Below are positions 37,148 through 47,544 of a DNA stretch of 64,000 nucleotides, piece by piece. The first letter of the stretch is position 1, and every line of letters starts with the position of its first letter. The stretch is from Chimonanthus salicifolius. Lineage: Eukaryota > Streptophyta > Magnoliopsida > Laurales > Calycanthaceae. The notes under the pieces are model-generated. The model was not told where the DNA came from. It ran no database searches and saw only the letters and a list, made by a program, of their open reading frames with translations. The stretch is from contig CM023535.1 of NCBI GenBank assembly GCA_013350335.1, forward strand, positions 24,707,746 through 24,771,745, written 5' to 3'. A program made the translations under genes and the position numbers.

Positions 37148-38585
37148 CCATAGGGTTCGGCCAAGGTGTATGGCCGAACCCCATGGAAGAGAATTGGTAA
37201 ATGGAAGAAGATTGGGGCATTGATTTTAAATAATTTTAAGGAAAAGGGCTGAACCATAGGGTTCGGCCATGCAATGGAAGGGTTTTGGTGATTTTAATGG
37301 AGGAACATGGGTCATATTTTTATGGATGATGATTGGTAAATTTAATTTGATCTATGGGTTGGAAAACCATGGAAAGACATTGTTTGGTTTAATGGATTTC
37401 AAAAGGATTTAAATGGAATTATGTTAATGCAATTAGATCATTAAATTAATGGAAGCATGAACTATAGGGTTCAGCCACAATGCATGGCCGAACCCCATGT
37501 AAGAATATTGGTTAAATGTATGGATTTAAAATGATAGTTAAATGGTTCAAGAGGAAATTAAAGGACCATAGGGTTCGGCCATGGTGTATGGCCGAACCCC
37601 ATGGAGTTGGATTGATATTTTTAATGTATTTTAATTGATTTAATGGAAGGTTGGATCCTAGGTTTGGAAACTTTCTAATTATGGAGTTGGATATTTAATT
37701 TAGAAAGTTTCTATTTAAGGACTTTCTAATTATGGAGCTGGATATTAATTTGGAAAGGATCCAAGAATGGAAGGAATTAATTGTTTTTGGAAGGTAGAGA
37801 TTAAATTGGAAAGTTTCTAATTTTGGAAGAGATTAAATTGGAAAGTCTCTAATTTTGGAACGTAGAGATTAAATTGGAAAACCTTCTAATTATGGAAGGA
37901 TGGATGCAAAGTTTGGAAAATTTCTAATTATGGAATTTTTATATTAAACTTAGGAAATTTCTATTTATAAACAAATTAAGGGATCATATGGGTTTTATGG
38001 ATCGGTTTTGGACATAAACCTAAGGATGGCAAAGATGTAAATGTATGCCAAAAATTGGAACTTAGACATCATGGGTTCGGCCCTACAAACCAGTTTTTAT
38101 GGGTCATGTATGGATTTAATATTTAAATGAATGGTGGACCAATTAGAGAATGCAAATAAATGAATTATGGATTATGTTATGGGATTAGGGTTTTATTTTA
38201 TGAACCATGAATCAATGATGGATTATGTTTTGGAATCTAAGCATCAGTTGTTGGAGGCAATGGCAAAGTGGTAAATAAGAGTGAAAGTGCTAGACCATGG
38301 GTTCGGCCATGGTGTATGGCCGAACCCCATGGGAATTATTTGGTGAACTTAGATGTTTATGAATCTTGTTTCTAACCTAAACAAGAGGAATGTTTTGGTT
38401 ATGATTAGACCAATGGCAAGGTTGTAAATACTTGTTAAAATGGAAGGTTAGACCAATGGCAATTTGGTAAATAAATGTGAAAATGGTAGGTCATGGGTTA
38501 TGTTACCCATGGATGGCATTGTTGTAATTATGGTAAAAAATAAGGGACCATGGGTTTGGCCATGGTGTGTGGTCGAACCCCATGG
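37148..38585 (+). repeat. Palindrome array in LTR A4
   Basis: Copies lie at 37148, 37253 (left half), 37463, 37565, 38069 (left half), 38295 and 38548. The copy at 37565 is near-perfect: GGGTTCGGCCAT, loop GGTGT, ATGGCCGAACCC. Between 37660 and 37960 the word GGAAAGTTTCTAATT and variants are repeated many times. Confidence 0.86.
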
Positions 38586-38974
38586 GGATTGGTGTATGGA
38601 CTTAAAATATTGTAAATCAAGTGGGACTTGGTTTTGATTGATTAATATGTTATAAGGTAACGGGACCTCAAAAGGTGTGTACGATCGTGAGCAGTTACTG
38701 GACAAAAGACGCAAGGATACGTTAGCGGTCTTTGGTAGGATTCCACCTCTTTGAAACCATGGGTTTATGTACATTGTTTTTATCTTAATTTTGATTAATT
38801 TATGTTATAAAAGATATGTTTCAAATGGTGATTTTAAATGTTATGTTTATATGATTAAAATAGCATGTGTTGAATACGTTTCAAAATGTGATTTTTAATG
38901 CTATGTTTATATGATAAAATAGCATGTGTTTTCATTGGCATTTGCATCTCATGCATGGCATGGGAGGGATGATA

Positions 38975-39240
38975 TGTAGCTGGGGACCCACACTCCGTCG
39001 GTGCATCCGTAAAGCACTTGTGGGGGGATACCTTGATGAGGAGAATTCAATCAAAAGGATACTATGTGTGAAATGTAGCCGGAAATCCACCACTCTGTTG
39101 GGGCGTCCGTAAAACAATCGTGGGGGATACCTTGATGTGATTTCCATCAAGAAGATTCCGGAGATCCACCACTCCGTCGCGGCGTCCGTAAAATAATCGT
39201 GGGGGATACCTTGATGAGGAGCTTTCCATCAAGAGGATAT
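38975..39240 (+). repeat. GC-rich tandem repeat, 3 copies (LTR A4)
   Basis: Units with CCACHACTCCGTCG are at about 38987, 39087 and 39166, each followed by GGGGGATACCTTGATG. Confidence 0.8.
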
Positions 39241-40289
39241 TTTGTGATGGGTGGGACTCATTACATATGATAGCATGGCATGGCATTGAATCGGCATGAT
39301 TATGACTTTTATTATCATGCAAGGTTTCTGGTTGTTATCTATATGATTGGATCTTTATTATCATACACTGTTTTGGATACGATGCTTTATAAGTATGGTA
39401 TGATTTATTATAACTGGTTTTGATATATTTATTATATCTAGATTTTTGGTACTAACCTATGTGTTAACCCTACTTGGAATACCTACTGGGCGTGTTGTTC
39501 TAACGCCCTACTTCTACCCTAGTTGATGATACAGGAAACGAGGGGAACGATGAAAGAGAAGAGGGACAAGCATAGGAGCTTGGATGCTTTTAGTTTATAT
39601 TTTGTTTAAGATACTCATGGGCTTGTATTTTGAGTATCTAGAATTCGGATTGTAATAATTTAGATGAATTTGCTATGGTTGGATGTTTTGTTGGATAATT
39701 GCGTTATGATAATGATAATTAAGGACTTGACGTACTTTGCTAACTGAATGGAATAGAATTGTGTTCTATTATGTTTCCGCATGTTATGATTTTTATTTCG
39801 CATGTTTATGTTGCTATGTGTGAACCGTTTTCTTAAACTAAGTCCAAGCACATATAGGGTTGGCTAGTTAAGGGTCGAACTTTAGAAGTTCGGACTTAGC
39901 TCACGTCGTGACGTCCCGCTCTCTATCACTCTACTCTGTTATAAAAAAAATAGGCTCTGATTTTACGGGAAGAAGCGAATGAAAAAGGGCGGGGCGTTAC
40001 AAGGCCCACGATAGGGTAATTAGAACGTCTTAATGTGATATCATGAATAGCACGAGGTTAGTGCCATGAAATAAATGAATTGAGAACTACGTAGAATCTG
40101 ATCTCCATTGAAGTACGTAGGCAGGTGACAATTCAGTTCGATCAAATCAAGCGTCCAATAAGTCCTAGGATCCGTAGGGATCTCACAACACGTGTAGGTG
40201 TCACGTGTTTGGATTATGAGTTATGCATGCATTAGAGTTAAAAAATAATATTATTGTTTCTCACGTGTCCGTTGAGTCGGGGCGTGACA

Positions 40290-41226
40290 TGATTTGTTTT
40301 TATTTTCATTATTAACTTCATGATTGGATTTATTTTATTAATTGCAATGTTGGATGGAAAGCTTTTTAGATTGTTTGATCCCCAATTTTGGTTAATAAGG
40401 CTCTTATTATTAAGAGTGCAATGTCTTTTTAGTGCTAAGAAAGGGGCTAAGGATAGTCATTCAAGTCTAAGGTCTGATGTTGTGAGAGATATATTAATGA
40501 ACATCATGGATTTAATATATGAAATAACTATGAATGATAACATGATTGTATGCACGATTAATTTATGCAAGCTCTGGATTCTAGGCTTTAATCATAGTAT
40601 GAGATTTTGGAAATTAATGCCAACTTGAAATTTAGATTCAATTCCAATGTACTATAAGTATTCAACTTGTTTTATTTGATTTATTTGATTTACTTGTTTT
40701 ATTTACTTAATTTATTGTTCGATTTATTTGCCTCACTTGTTTTATTTTATTTACTTGTTTTGTTTTTATTATTTGATTCTTTAATTCTTTGTTGTATTTT
40801 CCAACTCCCTCACATAAGGTTAAACTAGTTTTAGATCAATTTAATTGTATATAAATTATGTTTTTCTTAAATTGGTTAGAGATTGTTTATGAAATTTGAG
40901 ATCTAAGCCATTGCTTTAATTTGAACTTCAATTAGAATAATGAAATTAGTCAAGTTTTGATTTTAAATGACGTTTACATCTTTTGGATTTATTTATTAGA
41001 ACTAGATTGTTATTAATTAAAAACTATATTTTTAAGGATAGAATTTTATTATCCTGATTGAGTTACTTTTCAGATCTGTATTTACATAAAATAATAACAA
41101 TTTCAATCTCATATATTATATTTTTTCATATAACTTATTCCTTGTGGGATCGACCTCACACTCATAACTCTATATTATTAAATGGTTTGTGCGCTTGCGA
41201 GTAATAAATTTAAAATTTGCAAAACA
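40290..41226 (+). repeat. 3' end of Tat/Athila-like LTR
   Basis: Non-coding and A/T-rich. Near its end are CCTTGTGGGATCGACCTCAC and GTGCGCTTGCGAGTA, sequences typical of the end of Tat/Athila LTRs. The LTR stops near AATTTGCAAAACA (about 41226) without the expected PBS, since other repeat sequence follows at once. Confidence 0.55.
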
Positions 41227-41234
41227 TGCATTAC

Positions 41235-41617
41235 TGTCGTTGATCGCCCGACATGATGTGTCACCATACGAGTAAACTCAATGGTTTTCATATTTTTTAG
41301 TTTGGGTCCATTGGTTCTGATTTGGTGTCAAACACACACTAGGCTTCTTATGATTATCTAGATGTGATTTCTAAGCCTAAGCAAGGTCATCCTATGGTGT
41401 TGGGTTCCACCTAAAGTCATCTACGGCCATTTTACATTTGTGATTGTCATACACATAGTGATGCTTGAATCTTGCACTTGATCTTCTTTCTTTGAGCTCT
41501 GGATTCAATCTTCTTTACTCCTTAAGACTTGATTCATTGCTTCAATCTTCCAAGGCAAGGCTTCACCTAAGTCATTAAATTAACAAATAGGTGATTCGGC
41601 AAGCTGGGGCACTAATT
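41235..41617 (-). repeat. Inverted Sirevirus LTR fragment
   Basis: The reverse complement matches the start of the LTR at 47230 onward: TTAGTGCC, CAGCTTGCCGA, TCACCTATTTG, then GGTGGAACCCA and ACACCAAATC. It covers roughly the first 380 bp of that LTR in opposite orientation, including the beginning of its palindrome zone. Confidence 0.7.
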
Positions 41618-41639
41618 CCCTCCAAATGTTAAGGTTAAA

Positions 41640-41948
41640 AGACATCGACCAAATCCAAATGTTAAGCCTAAAATGCATCCACCAAGGCCTAATGTCAAAA
41701 CGCATGTACCCCCAAGGAAGGTGGACATAAGGCAAGACTCCTTGTTGAGACAATTAGATCATGTCTTGAAGGAGTTAAAGCATCCAATGTTTGGACCCCA
41801 AGGTATGCCCAAAGGAATGTCTATGGGAGACCTAACTCAACCATTTGGGTACCTAGGAGATACACCAGCATTTAATCATGTTTTGTTTTGGTTTAAGATT
41901 CACTTTCATACCTTAAACCAATACAAATTAGACTCTTGTGGCAAGTGA
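41640..41948 (+). pseudogene. Retroelement-like ORF fragment, family uncertain
   Basis: An open frame of 91 codons from 41673 has a basic, proline-rich start (HPPRPNVKTHVPP) and a segment RQDSLLRQLDHVLKELKHPM followed by PKGMSMGDLTQPFGYLGD. It ends at a stop after CGK. There is no zinc knuckle or catalytic motif. The setting, between Sirevirus LTR debris and an env-like ORF, suggests part of a retroelement polyprotein, but I cannot name the domain. Confidence 0.35.
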
Positions 41949-42547
41949 GTTCAAATAGCCCAAGTACTATGACATGAAATAGAAAATTGGTGACTATAAG
42001 CTTAGACTATGCTTTTCCTGGCTATAGCACTAGTCTTTCTTGGAAAACCATACATTCCTTGGAAACTCACTTTTCAAGTGGTACATTTCTATTTCAATAT
42101 GCTAAACAAGATCATTTGTTTGCATAAGTTGAATGTGTATGGTTTGATTGTTTATCATTGCATAGATTTGATCAAATGCGCTTAAGTTGAACATGTAAAT
42201 TTTGATTTGATCAATTGCAAGTGGTTCTTGCGGTATATGTAATGCCTATCATGTTGTATATGATGTGTGTATTCCATATGTGTTTTTGAAAAACTAATGG
42301 GGAGTTTTCAAAACAAAATCGAATTTTAGGAAGAAAATCTGTTGCTGGTATTGTGACACATCGCAAGCTAGCGATGCTTCAGCAGAGCGATCAATCATTA
42401 AGTGACGATGTATCGGCCTTATTTAGAAAGGGACTTAGGAAGAAATCATGTATCTGTCATGGCGATCAATCACCAAATGTCTTTGCATCGCAGGACGACC
42501 CATCGTCTGTGTCGAATTGGGTATTTTAAGTTAAAACCCTTGCGGAA
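41949..42547. other. Unassigned retroelement spacer
   Basis: I see no gene here. Near 42355-42520 there are CGATC/GATCG-rich inverted words (GCGATCAATC, GACGATGTATCG) like those in the Sirevirus LTR, which suggests more LTR debris. Confidence 0.3.
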
Positions 42548-43392
42548 ATGGAGATGATCAAGGAGGAAATGGAGATGAAAATGAAAGTAGATCAAGAAGG
42601 TGGTCAAAATGAGGATGAGGAAGACAAAGAAGATAATGATCACGAAGAAGAAAATGATCAAGGGGTTAGAGAAGAATATGAAGAAGTAGTGGAAGAAGAA
42701 AAAGAAGAAGCGGACTATGATGCTCCTCTTCTTATGCCTCTCACACCATACCCATCCTTTGAAGAGCTCAACATAGAGAGGACAGCCGATTCGGAAATCT
42801 TTGAAAAATTCAGAGTCCTTAAGCACATAAGGAACGCAAGATGGATGAACCTTCTCAAGTGGGGCAAAAAGTTTACCCCAGGATGGCCAAAAGGATGTTT
42901 TGCTCAATCAAACCCCATAAAAAAAAAAAAAAAACTGGTTTTGGCTCTACATCCAAAACTTTGAGCCTGTAGAGGTTGGCCCCCCTTTGGTTACTAAGTT
43001 GCTTGGGATTCCTATTGTCAAGAATGGATACTTGCCCATTGCCCATGAAAATTTTGAAGAAATGGAGAGACAATAGAAGTATGTGAACAAATTCTCTGGA
43101 AAATGGAAGTGAGTTGAATGGAGAACTATGATTTGGCTCATGAAAGCCGCTATGCTTCCAGAGTACAGGCTATTGCATTTGTTCTTCTGCTAGAATGTCT
43201 ACTTCTGACATGGAAATCGAAGAGACCTGAACTAGTTTATGTTGGTCCACTTGTATGCAGCAGTGACCGGGAATAGGTTTTGCTTGTCTACACTCATGTG
43301 CAAGACAATCATCAAATACATTAACTCTTCCATGACGAGTTATCCTCCCTTCTGCTACCTTATGTATAGGATAGCCCTGAATTTTGGAGTGA
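42548..43392 (+). pseudogene. Sirevirus-type extra (env-like) ORF, 5' part, disrupted
   Basis: The frame starts MEMIKEEMEMKMKVDQEGG, very acidic and charged for about 60 residues, then LTPYPSFEELNIERTADSEI and FRVLKHIRNARWMNLLKWGK. At about 42916-42933 a run of A (about 15) shifts the frame. The coding sense resumes in another frame (VEVGPPLVTKLLGIPIVKNG, later LMKAAMLPEYRLLHLFF and FMLVHLYAAVTGNRF) with several stops. It ends in ALNFGV where a solo LTR begins. It resembles the extra ORF between pol and the 3' LTR of Sireviruses, and plant transposon proteins of similar layout. Function is unknown and the copy is dead. Confidence 0.55.
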
Positions 43393-45974
43393 TGTCACGC
43401 CTTGACCCAAAACATAGGCACATGACGCAGTATAATTTTACTTTTTTGAATATAACACATGGGAAACACACGTGTACTCACCACTCAATTATCGAATCAT
43501 AAATGAACTCAAATATCATCAATATCTCAAAGGGGATATAAATTCTCTACCATAAATGTTATCAAACATTCTAGAATTTATTACAACCAGATCCGCAATG
43601 AATAAAATGGTATAAACAGCATCACCAACTCAAATCAAATAAATAAAACAATTAACTCAATATGTAGGGCATATCAAGCAATATGATAAACTAAGCACTT
43701 CGTCGAGGTCCCTTGGACCCAGCCGGTGCAACGTTACTTAAAATTGCAAGGACGTGAGTATAAACAATACTTAGTGAGGAAATATGCATGCTACACACTC
43801 ACGCTCCCACATAATAATAATGTATGAAATGGAATATAATAAGGCTATGTTATCATGTTATGCTATCGATCTCATCAACAGAAACCAATGTCCACCCAAG
43901 GACACCAATCTCATCAACGTGAACACAATCTCCACCCAAGGATACCTCTATGGAACGGGCTGTCAAACATCATGATCCCTTGAGGGATATAGGCCACGAC
44001 TTATAAGTGAGAGATCTCCACACAACATAGATAATCTACCTCACCTTGCATCCCTTCACCATTCTGGTGATTAAGTCAGGTCTAAGGTGATCAGTATACA
44101 ACTTACCAAGTTAGTACAGTCCAAGTAGGGCTCACAAGTATCTAACCCCGCGCAACCCATCTTACTAAGTCAGTACCTCTCGCATACGCTTACGAGTATC
44201 TAGCCCTGCGCAATGCGTATTACTAAGTTAGTATTGCTCACATAGGCTCACGAGTATCTGACTCTGTGTAATCCATCTTACTAAGTCAGTACTGCCCGGA
44301 TAGGCTCACGAGTATCTAACCCTGCGCAATGCGTCTTACTAAGTTAGTACCACTAGCTTAGACTCACGAGTATTTGACCCTACGCGAACTGTACACCACG
44401 TGTACAAAAATAGTCGTGAGAGCGACCTATAGCGTAATGCATGTGAGTGGCTATATTCCTCAACGATAACCACAAACAGTTGTGAGAGCGACCTACAACG
44501 CGAAGTCACATAGCCGACGCCACCGTTCCAAGATGGTTCCTTAAACAAAACCATTATCCTGTCACACCAACCTCCTTTAGGGAGTGGGGACTCATACTAG
44601 TGGAGCACAAACAAGAGAAAGATACATCAAGTCCTATAAACTCTTTGGGTCTCATCCCAACACCAGTAATTATCAATATCATCATGCCTACTAACACAAT
44701 ATCTCATACTTACGTTCTAAATAACCTCCTCAGCACATATCAGTGAGTAATACAAAAAGGATCATATTCACAAGTATATAGGCAACATATATATCATAGT
44801 TACATAATGACCATTATTTCACAATGATAGCAGCATAGCACATTCCATTACATTCAACATAATTAGCACATTGGGTTATTTTAGGGACATGAACTACACA
44901 CCAACCTTGAGATACACACATCGGGTTTATTTACACATATTCTTAGTCCTTACAATTTATTCAGCCCGTCTCATAGTGGTTTAACATCTTAAGTCCAATA
45001 ACTCCCTTTTTACAGCATAAACCCAATTAAATTCATCAATAAATCATCTCAGCCCTTCACAATGGTCTCAAATAATTATCACAAATTTTTTATCATCATA
45101 ACAAGATAATAGACATGCTACAGATCACATAATAGGGAATTAATAACATCTCATGCATAACATAGGGCACATCCATCCTATTTATCATGCATTAAACACA
45201 TCAATAACCCAATACATTCCCTAAATCAATATACTAGCATATAAACATTCATACAATATGTGTGTAGCAATCCTCACCTCAAAATCACGATGTCTCGGGT
45301 TGATCTTTGGGTCGTACCTCAATGGTCGAGATTCAAAGGCTCTAATCAATAAAAAAGAACATAATACATCCCCATTAGTTCATCGATTAGGCCAAATCAA
45401 AGCTTAGAAGCAAAATCCCCAAATCTAGACCCAAGATTTACCCCTAATCCAAATTAACCCCTTCAATCTAAGGGTAATCCCCAACTCTCCTCCCATGAAT
45501 CATCTCCAAAAATAGCATATACCATTTTCCCTAATTTACTTCCCTTCCCATGGGTTCAAAACTCAATTTCAATTTAGATCTACACCCAAACAAGGTTCCG
45601 TAACAAAAATCCTCAATTACTTCCATGAATTCCTCTCCAAATAAGGCCTAAAAGCCATCACATACTTTATTCTCAACACATCCCATTAAGATCTCATCAA
45701 ATAAGAAGAAAGGAAAAGAGAAGTATCATAGATCTTACCTTTGGATGAGACGGATCCGTTCAAAGGGGCGGTCCAAGTGTAAGAAATCTGAATCCAAAGC
45801 CTTTAGTGGGTGAAAATCAATAGCGGGAAGGTAGATGAGGCAAGGGTTTGCTGTTAGGGAAGAAGGGTTGGTTGTTTGGAAGAGGAAGGAGGTGAAATAT
45901 GCCTAATTTTGTCCAAACACAGACCTATGTACGAACTTAATATTTTAATTTTTTTTTAGGGTTGGGCCATTACA
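43393..45974 (-). mobile_element. Solo LTR family D (LARD-related), inside the env-like ORF
   Basis: On the minus strand it begins TGTAATGGCCCAACCC and ends GGGTCAAGGCGTGACA, like the LARD LTR ends. Perfect target duplication AGTGA (43388-43392 and 45975-45979). It is 2.58 kb with no internal domain. A donor-like junction (CAAAGGTAAGATC on the minus strand, about 45740) and a 58-bp tandem array are present. Confidence 0.9.
44108..44398 (-). repeat. Tandem repeat, 58-bp unit x 5
   Basis: Units start at AAGTTAGTAC or AAGTCAGTAC at 44108, 44167, 44225, 44283 and 44341. The core is GGCTCACGAGTATCTGACCC followed by GCGCAATSCRTCTTACT. Confidence 0.87.
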
Positions 45975-46410
45975 AGTGAATCCCTCCAAGGGCGATGTGC
46001 CCAAGTGTGTCCGGCCAATCAATGCCACTACTTTTCGTAAGTCCCTTGGGAAGGACTTGTATGAAGAAATCCTTAACACCGAACCCACCAAGTCTGCGAC
46101 TCAAGCCTCCTCCTCCACCTTAGCCCCTGCAATGCAAAAAGAAGTAGCAAAGGAAGAAGATGAAGAACTAGAGTTCGAACCAGCTAGTCGAAGGTTCTTT
46201 GAGGATCGTCTTCAAGCTCTAGAAGACATGCAAATAGCAAGACACAGTGCCTTGGAAGCCAAATTGGAAAGCAAGTTTGAAGCCTGGCCAACACTGTGAA
46301 GGAGACCATTCAGGGCTTCCTCTCAGCCATTTGCTGCAGAAAAGTTGTCACTGTCCCTCGTCGTAGATCTCCTACTCCACCTCCTCCTCCTCCAGCTGGC
46401 ACAACTTAGG
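45975..46410 (+). pseudogene. Sirevirus-type extra (env-like) ORF, 3' part
   Basis: With the solo LTR and one AGTGA removed, the frame joins exactly to the 5' part: FGV is followed by NPSKGDVPKCVRPINATTFR. A likely coiled-coil (RRFFEDRLQALEDMQIARHS, ALEAKLESKFEA) follows an acidic linker. A frameshift near 46283 moves the coding sense to another frame that ends in RRRSPTPPPPPPAGTT and a stop at 46410. The proline-rich C-terminus and coiled-coil fit Sirevirus env-like ORFs. Broken by insertion and at least two frameshifts. Confidence 0.55.
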
Positions 46411-46744
46411 ATAGTTTTTCATGTGGTGTTGTTTTATTTGAAAAACTATGTATTTTGGCATGTAAGCACCCTTGGTGCAAAAACCTTGGATCATGGAATG
46501 ATAATGTTTTATCAATGCAATGGTTTATTCTATATATTTGTGATTGATGCCATGATATTTTATCACTCTATCTCTCTCCAAGTACGATGTATGCCATGAT
46601 GGATATTTTTTTGTTGCTCGTGTGTATTGACTAGTATTTTTCAATGTGGATGCATGGATGTGTAATGACATGTCATGGTTTGGCTATTCAAGTTTGGGAA
46701 GCACAGACTATGTGCATATTTAGCCTTAATCAATTGTTGACAAA
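46411..46744 (+). other. Spacer downstream of extra ORF
   Basis: Non-coding, T-rich. No gene or repeat recognised apart from its place between the extra ORF and the PPT-like run. Confidence 0.5.
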
Positions 46745-46940
46745 ATGGGGGAGAACCTTGAGAAGCTATTTGCTTGCGGGGGAGAGAAAATTAAATTAAA
46801 ACTTGTATACTTGGTGTATGGGGGAGATCCGTTGAGATGCATTATGAGTAAAGTGGAGAAATTGCAAGCTTGGAGTATGGGGGAGAAAATTTTGAAAATG
46901 TTCATTGAAGTATGATGGAGATCATTGAAGTATGGGGGAG
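46745..46940 (+). repeat. Run of PPT-like GGGGGAGA motifs
   Basis: GGGGGAG occurs at about 46747, 46779, 46819, 46879 and 46936, plus a decayed GATGGAGA at about 46915, most preceded by TAT or GTAT. Sireviruses are known to carry multiple PPT-like copies before the 3' LTR, which supports the assignment of this element. Confidence 0.7.
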
Positions 46941-47216
46941 TGTAAATGAATGAGTTTGAAATTTAGGTCCATGGATACATGTATTATGTTTGGACTAACA
47001 TTACTAATGATTTTCTAGTCTTTGGTAGCTTGCTTGTGTTTACAGGTTTTTTTTTTTGAAATAAAGCAAGAATATGGTGGAAGACGAAAGTCCATTTTGT
47101 CATTTAAATGTAATTTAGAATTTGTATATTTATTGGTTCAAATGATGTATAATTGGGTTTGGGGAAAATTCATTGAGTCTGTAATTTTGTAGCTTCTATG
47201 TTTTGTTACGAATTGA

Positions 47217-47229
47217 CAAAGGAGGAGAT
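47217..47229 (+). other. Polypurine tract next to Sirevirus 3' LTR
   Basis: CAAAGGAGGAGAT directly precedes the LTR start TGTTAGTGC. It follows GAATTGA, the common Ty1/copia context. Confidence 0.75.
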
Positions 47230-47544
47230 TGTTAGTGCTGCCCTGGCTTGCCGAGTCACCTATTTGTCAAGTTCATGACTTAAGTGAAGCATTATCTTGA
47301 AGAGAGAAGCTCAAGACTCAAAATCTCAAGCATTGGTTGAAGTTTGAAGACTCAACGGATCAACAATGTATGGCAATCACAGATGGTAAGTGAATATAGA
47401 TGAGCTTAGGTGGAACCCATACCTTAGGTTGACATTGCCTAGGCTTAGAGATCACATCAAGATAATTATTCAAGCCTAACTTTTTTTTTAACACCAAATC
47501 GGAACCAAACTTGGAAATATGAATTCATTGTGAGGACGACACAT

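Larger units (their letters stand above)
36256..40001 (+). mobile_element. Solo LTR, gypsy family A (copy A4), inside LARD 3' LTR
   Basis: It starts TGTAACACCCCAGATTTTCA and ends GGGCGGGGCGTTACA. Target duplication AGGCC is perfect (36251-36255 and 40002-40006). It is 3.75 kb with no internal region. The AATAAAAGGAGAGAAGG motif is at 36929-36945 and the leader junction GGAGTCGCGTAAACGGTTAG near 37090. Confidence 0.92.
12997..40289 (+). mobile_element. LARD-like non-autonomous LTR retrotransposon with nested insertions
   Basis: LTRs start TGTAATGGCCCA (12997 and 34603) and end GAGTCGGGGMGTGACA (31412 and 40289). A PBS follows the 5' LTR (31415-31426) and a PPT precedes the 3' LTR (34591-34602). 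Target duplication TGATG (12992-12996) and TGATT (40290-40294) has one mismatch. Without insertions the 5' LTR is about 3.3 kb and the 3' LTR about 1.9 kb because of a deletion. The internal region has no gag or pol, so it must have moved with proteins from another element. Confidence 0.82.
34603..40289 (+). mobile_element. 3' LTR of LARD, internally deleted, with nested solo LTR A4
   Basis: Segments are 34603-36255 and 40007-40289. Relative to the 5' LTR it lacks the stretch matching 14463-15197 plus 30271-31059. The junction near 36190 reads CTCACCTTTGT then TCCCGTGGTTGG, sharing only TGT with both parents. It has no coding sequence. Confidence 0.83.

Noticed and set aside
42470..42907. 145-codon minus-strand frame with Phe-rich stretch
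   Set aside because: Antisense of the GAA-rich part of the env-like ORF; the hydrophobic run is complementary to Glu codons.
43393..45974. Possible DNA transposon because of inverted ends
   Set aside because: 5-bp TSD, TG...CA ends and similarity of the ends to the LARD LTR fit a solo LTR; no transposase.
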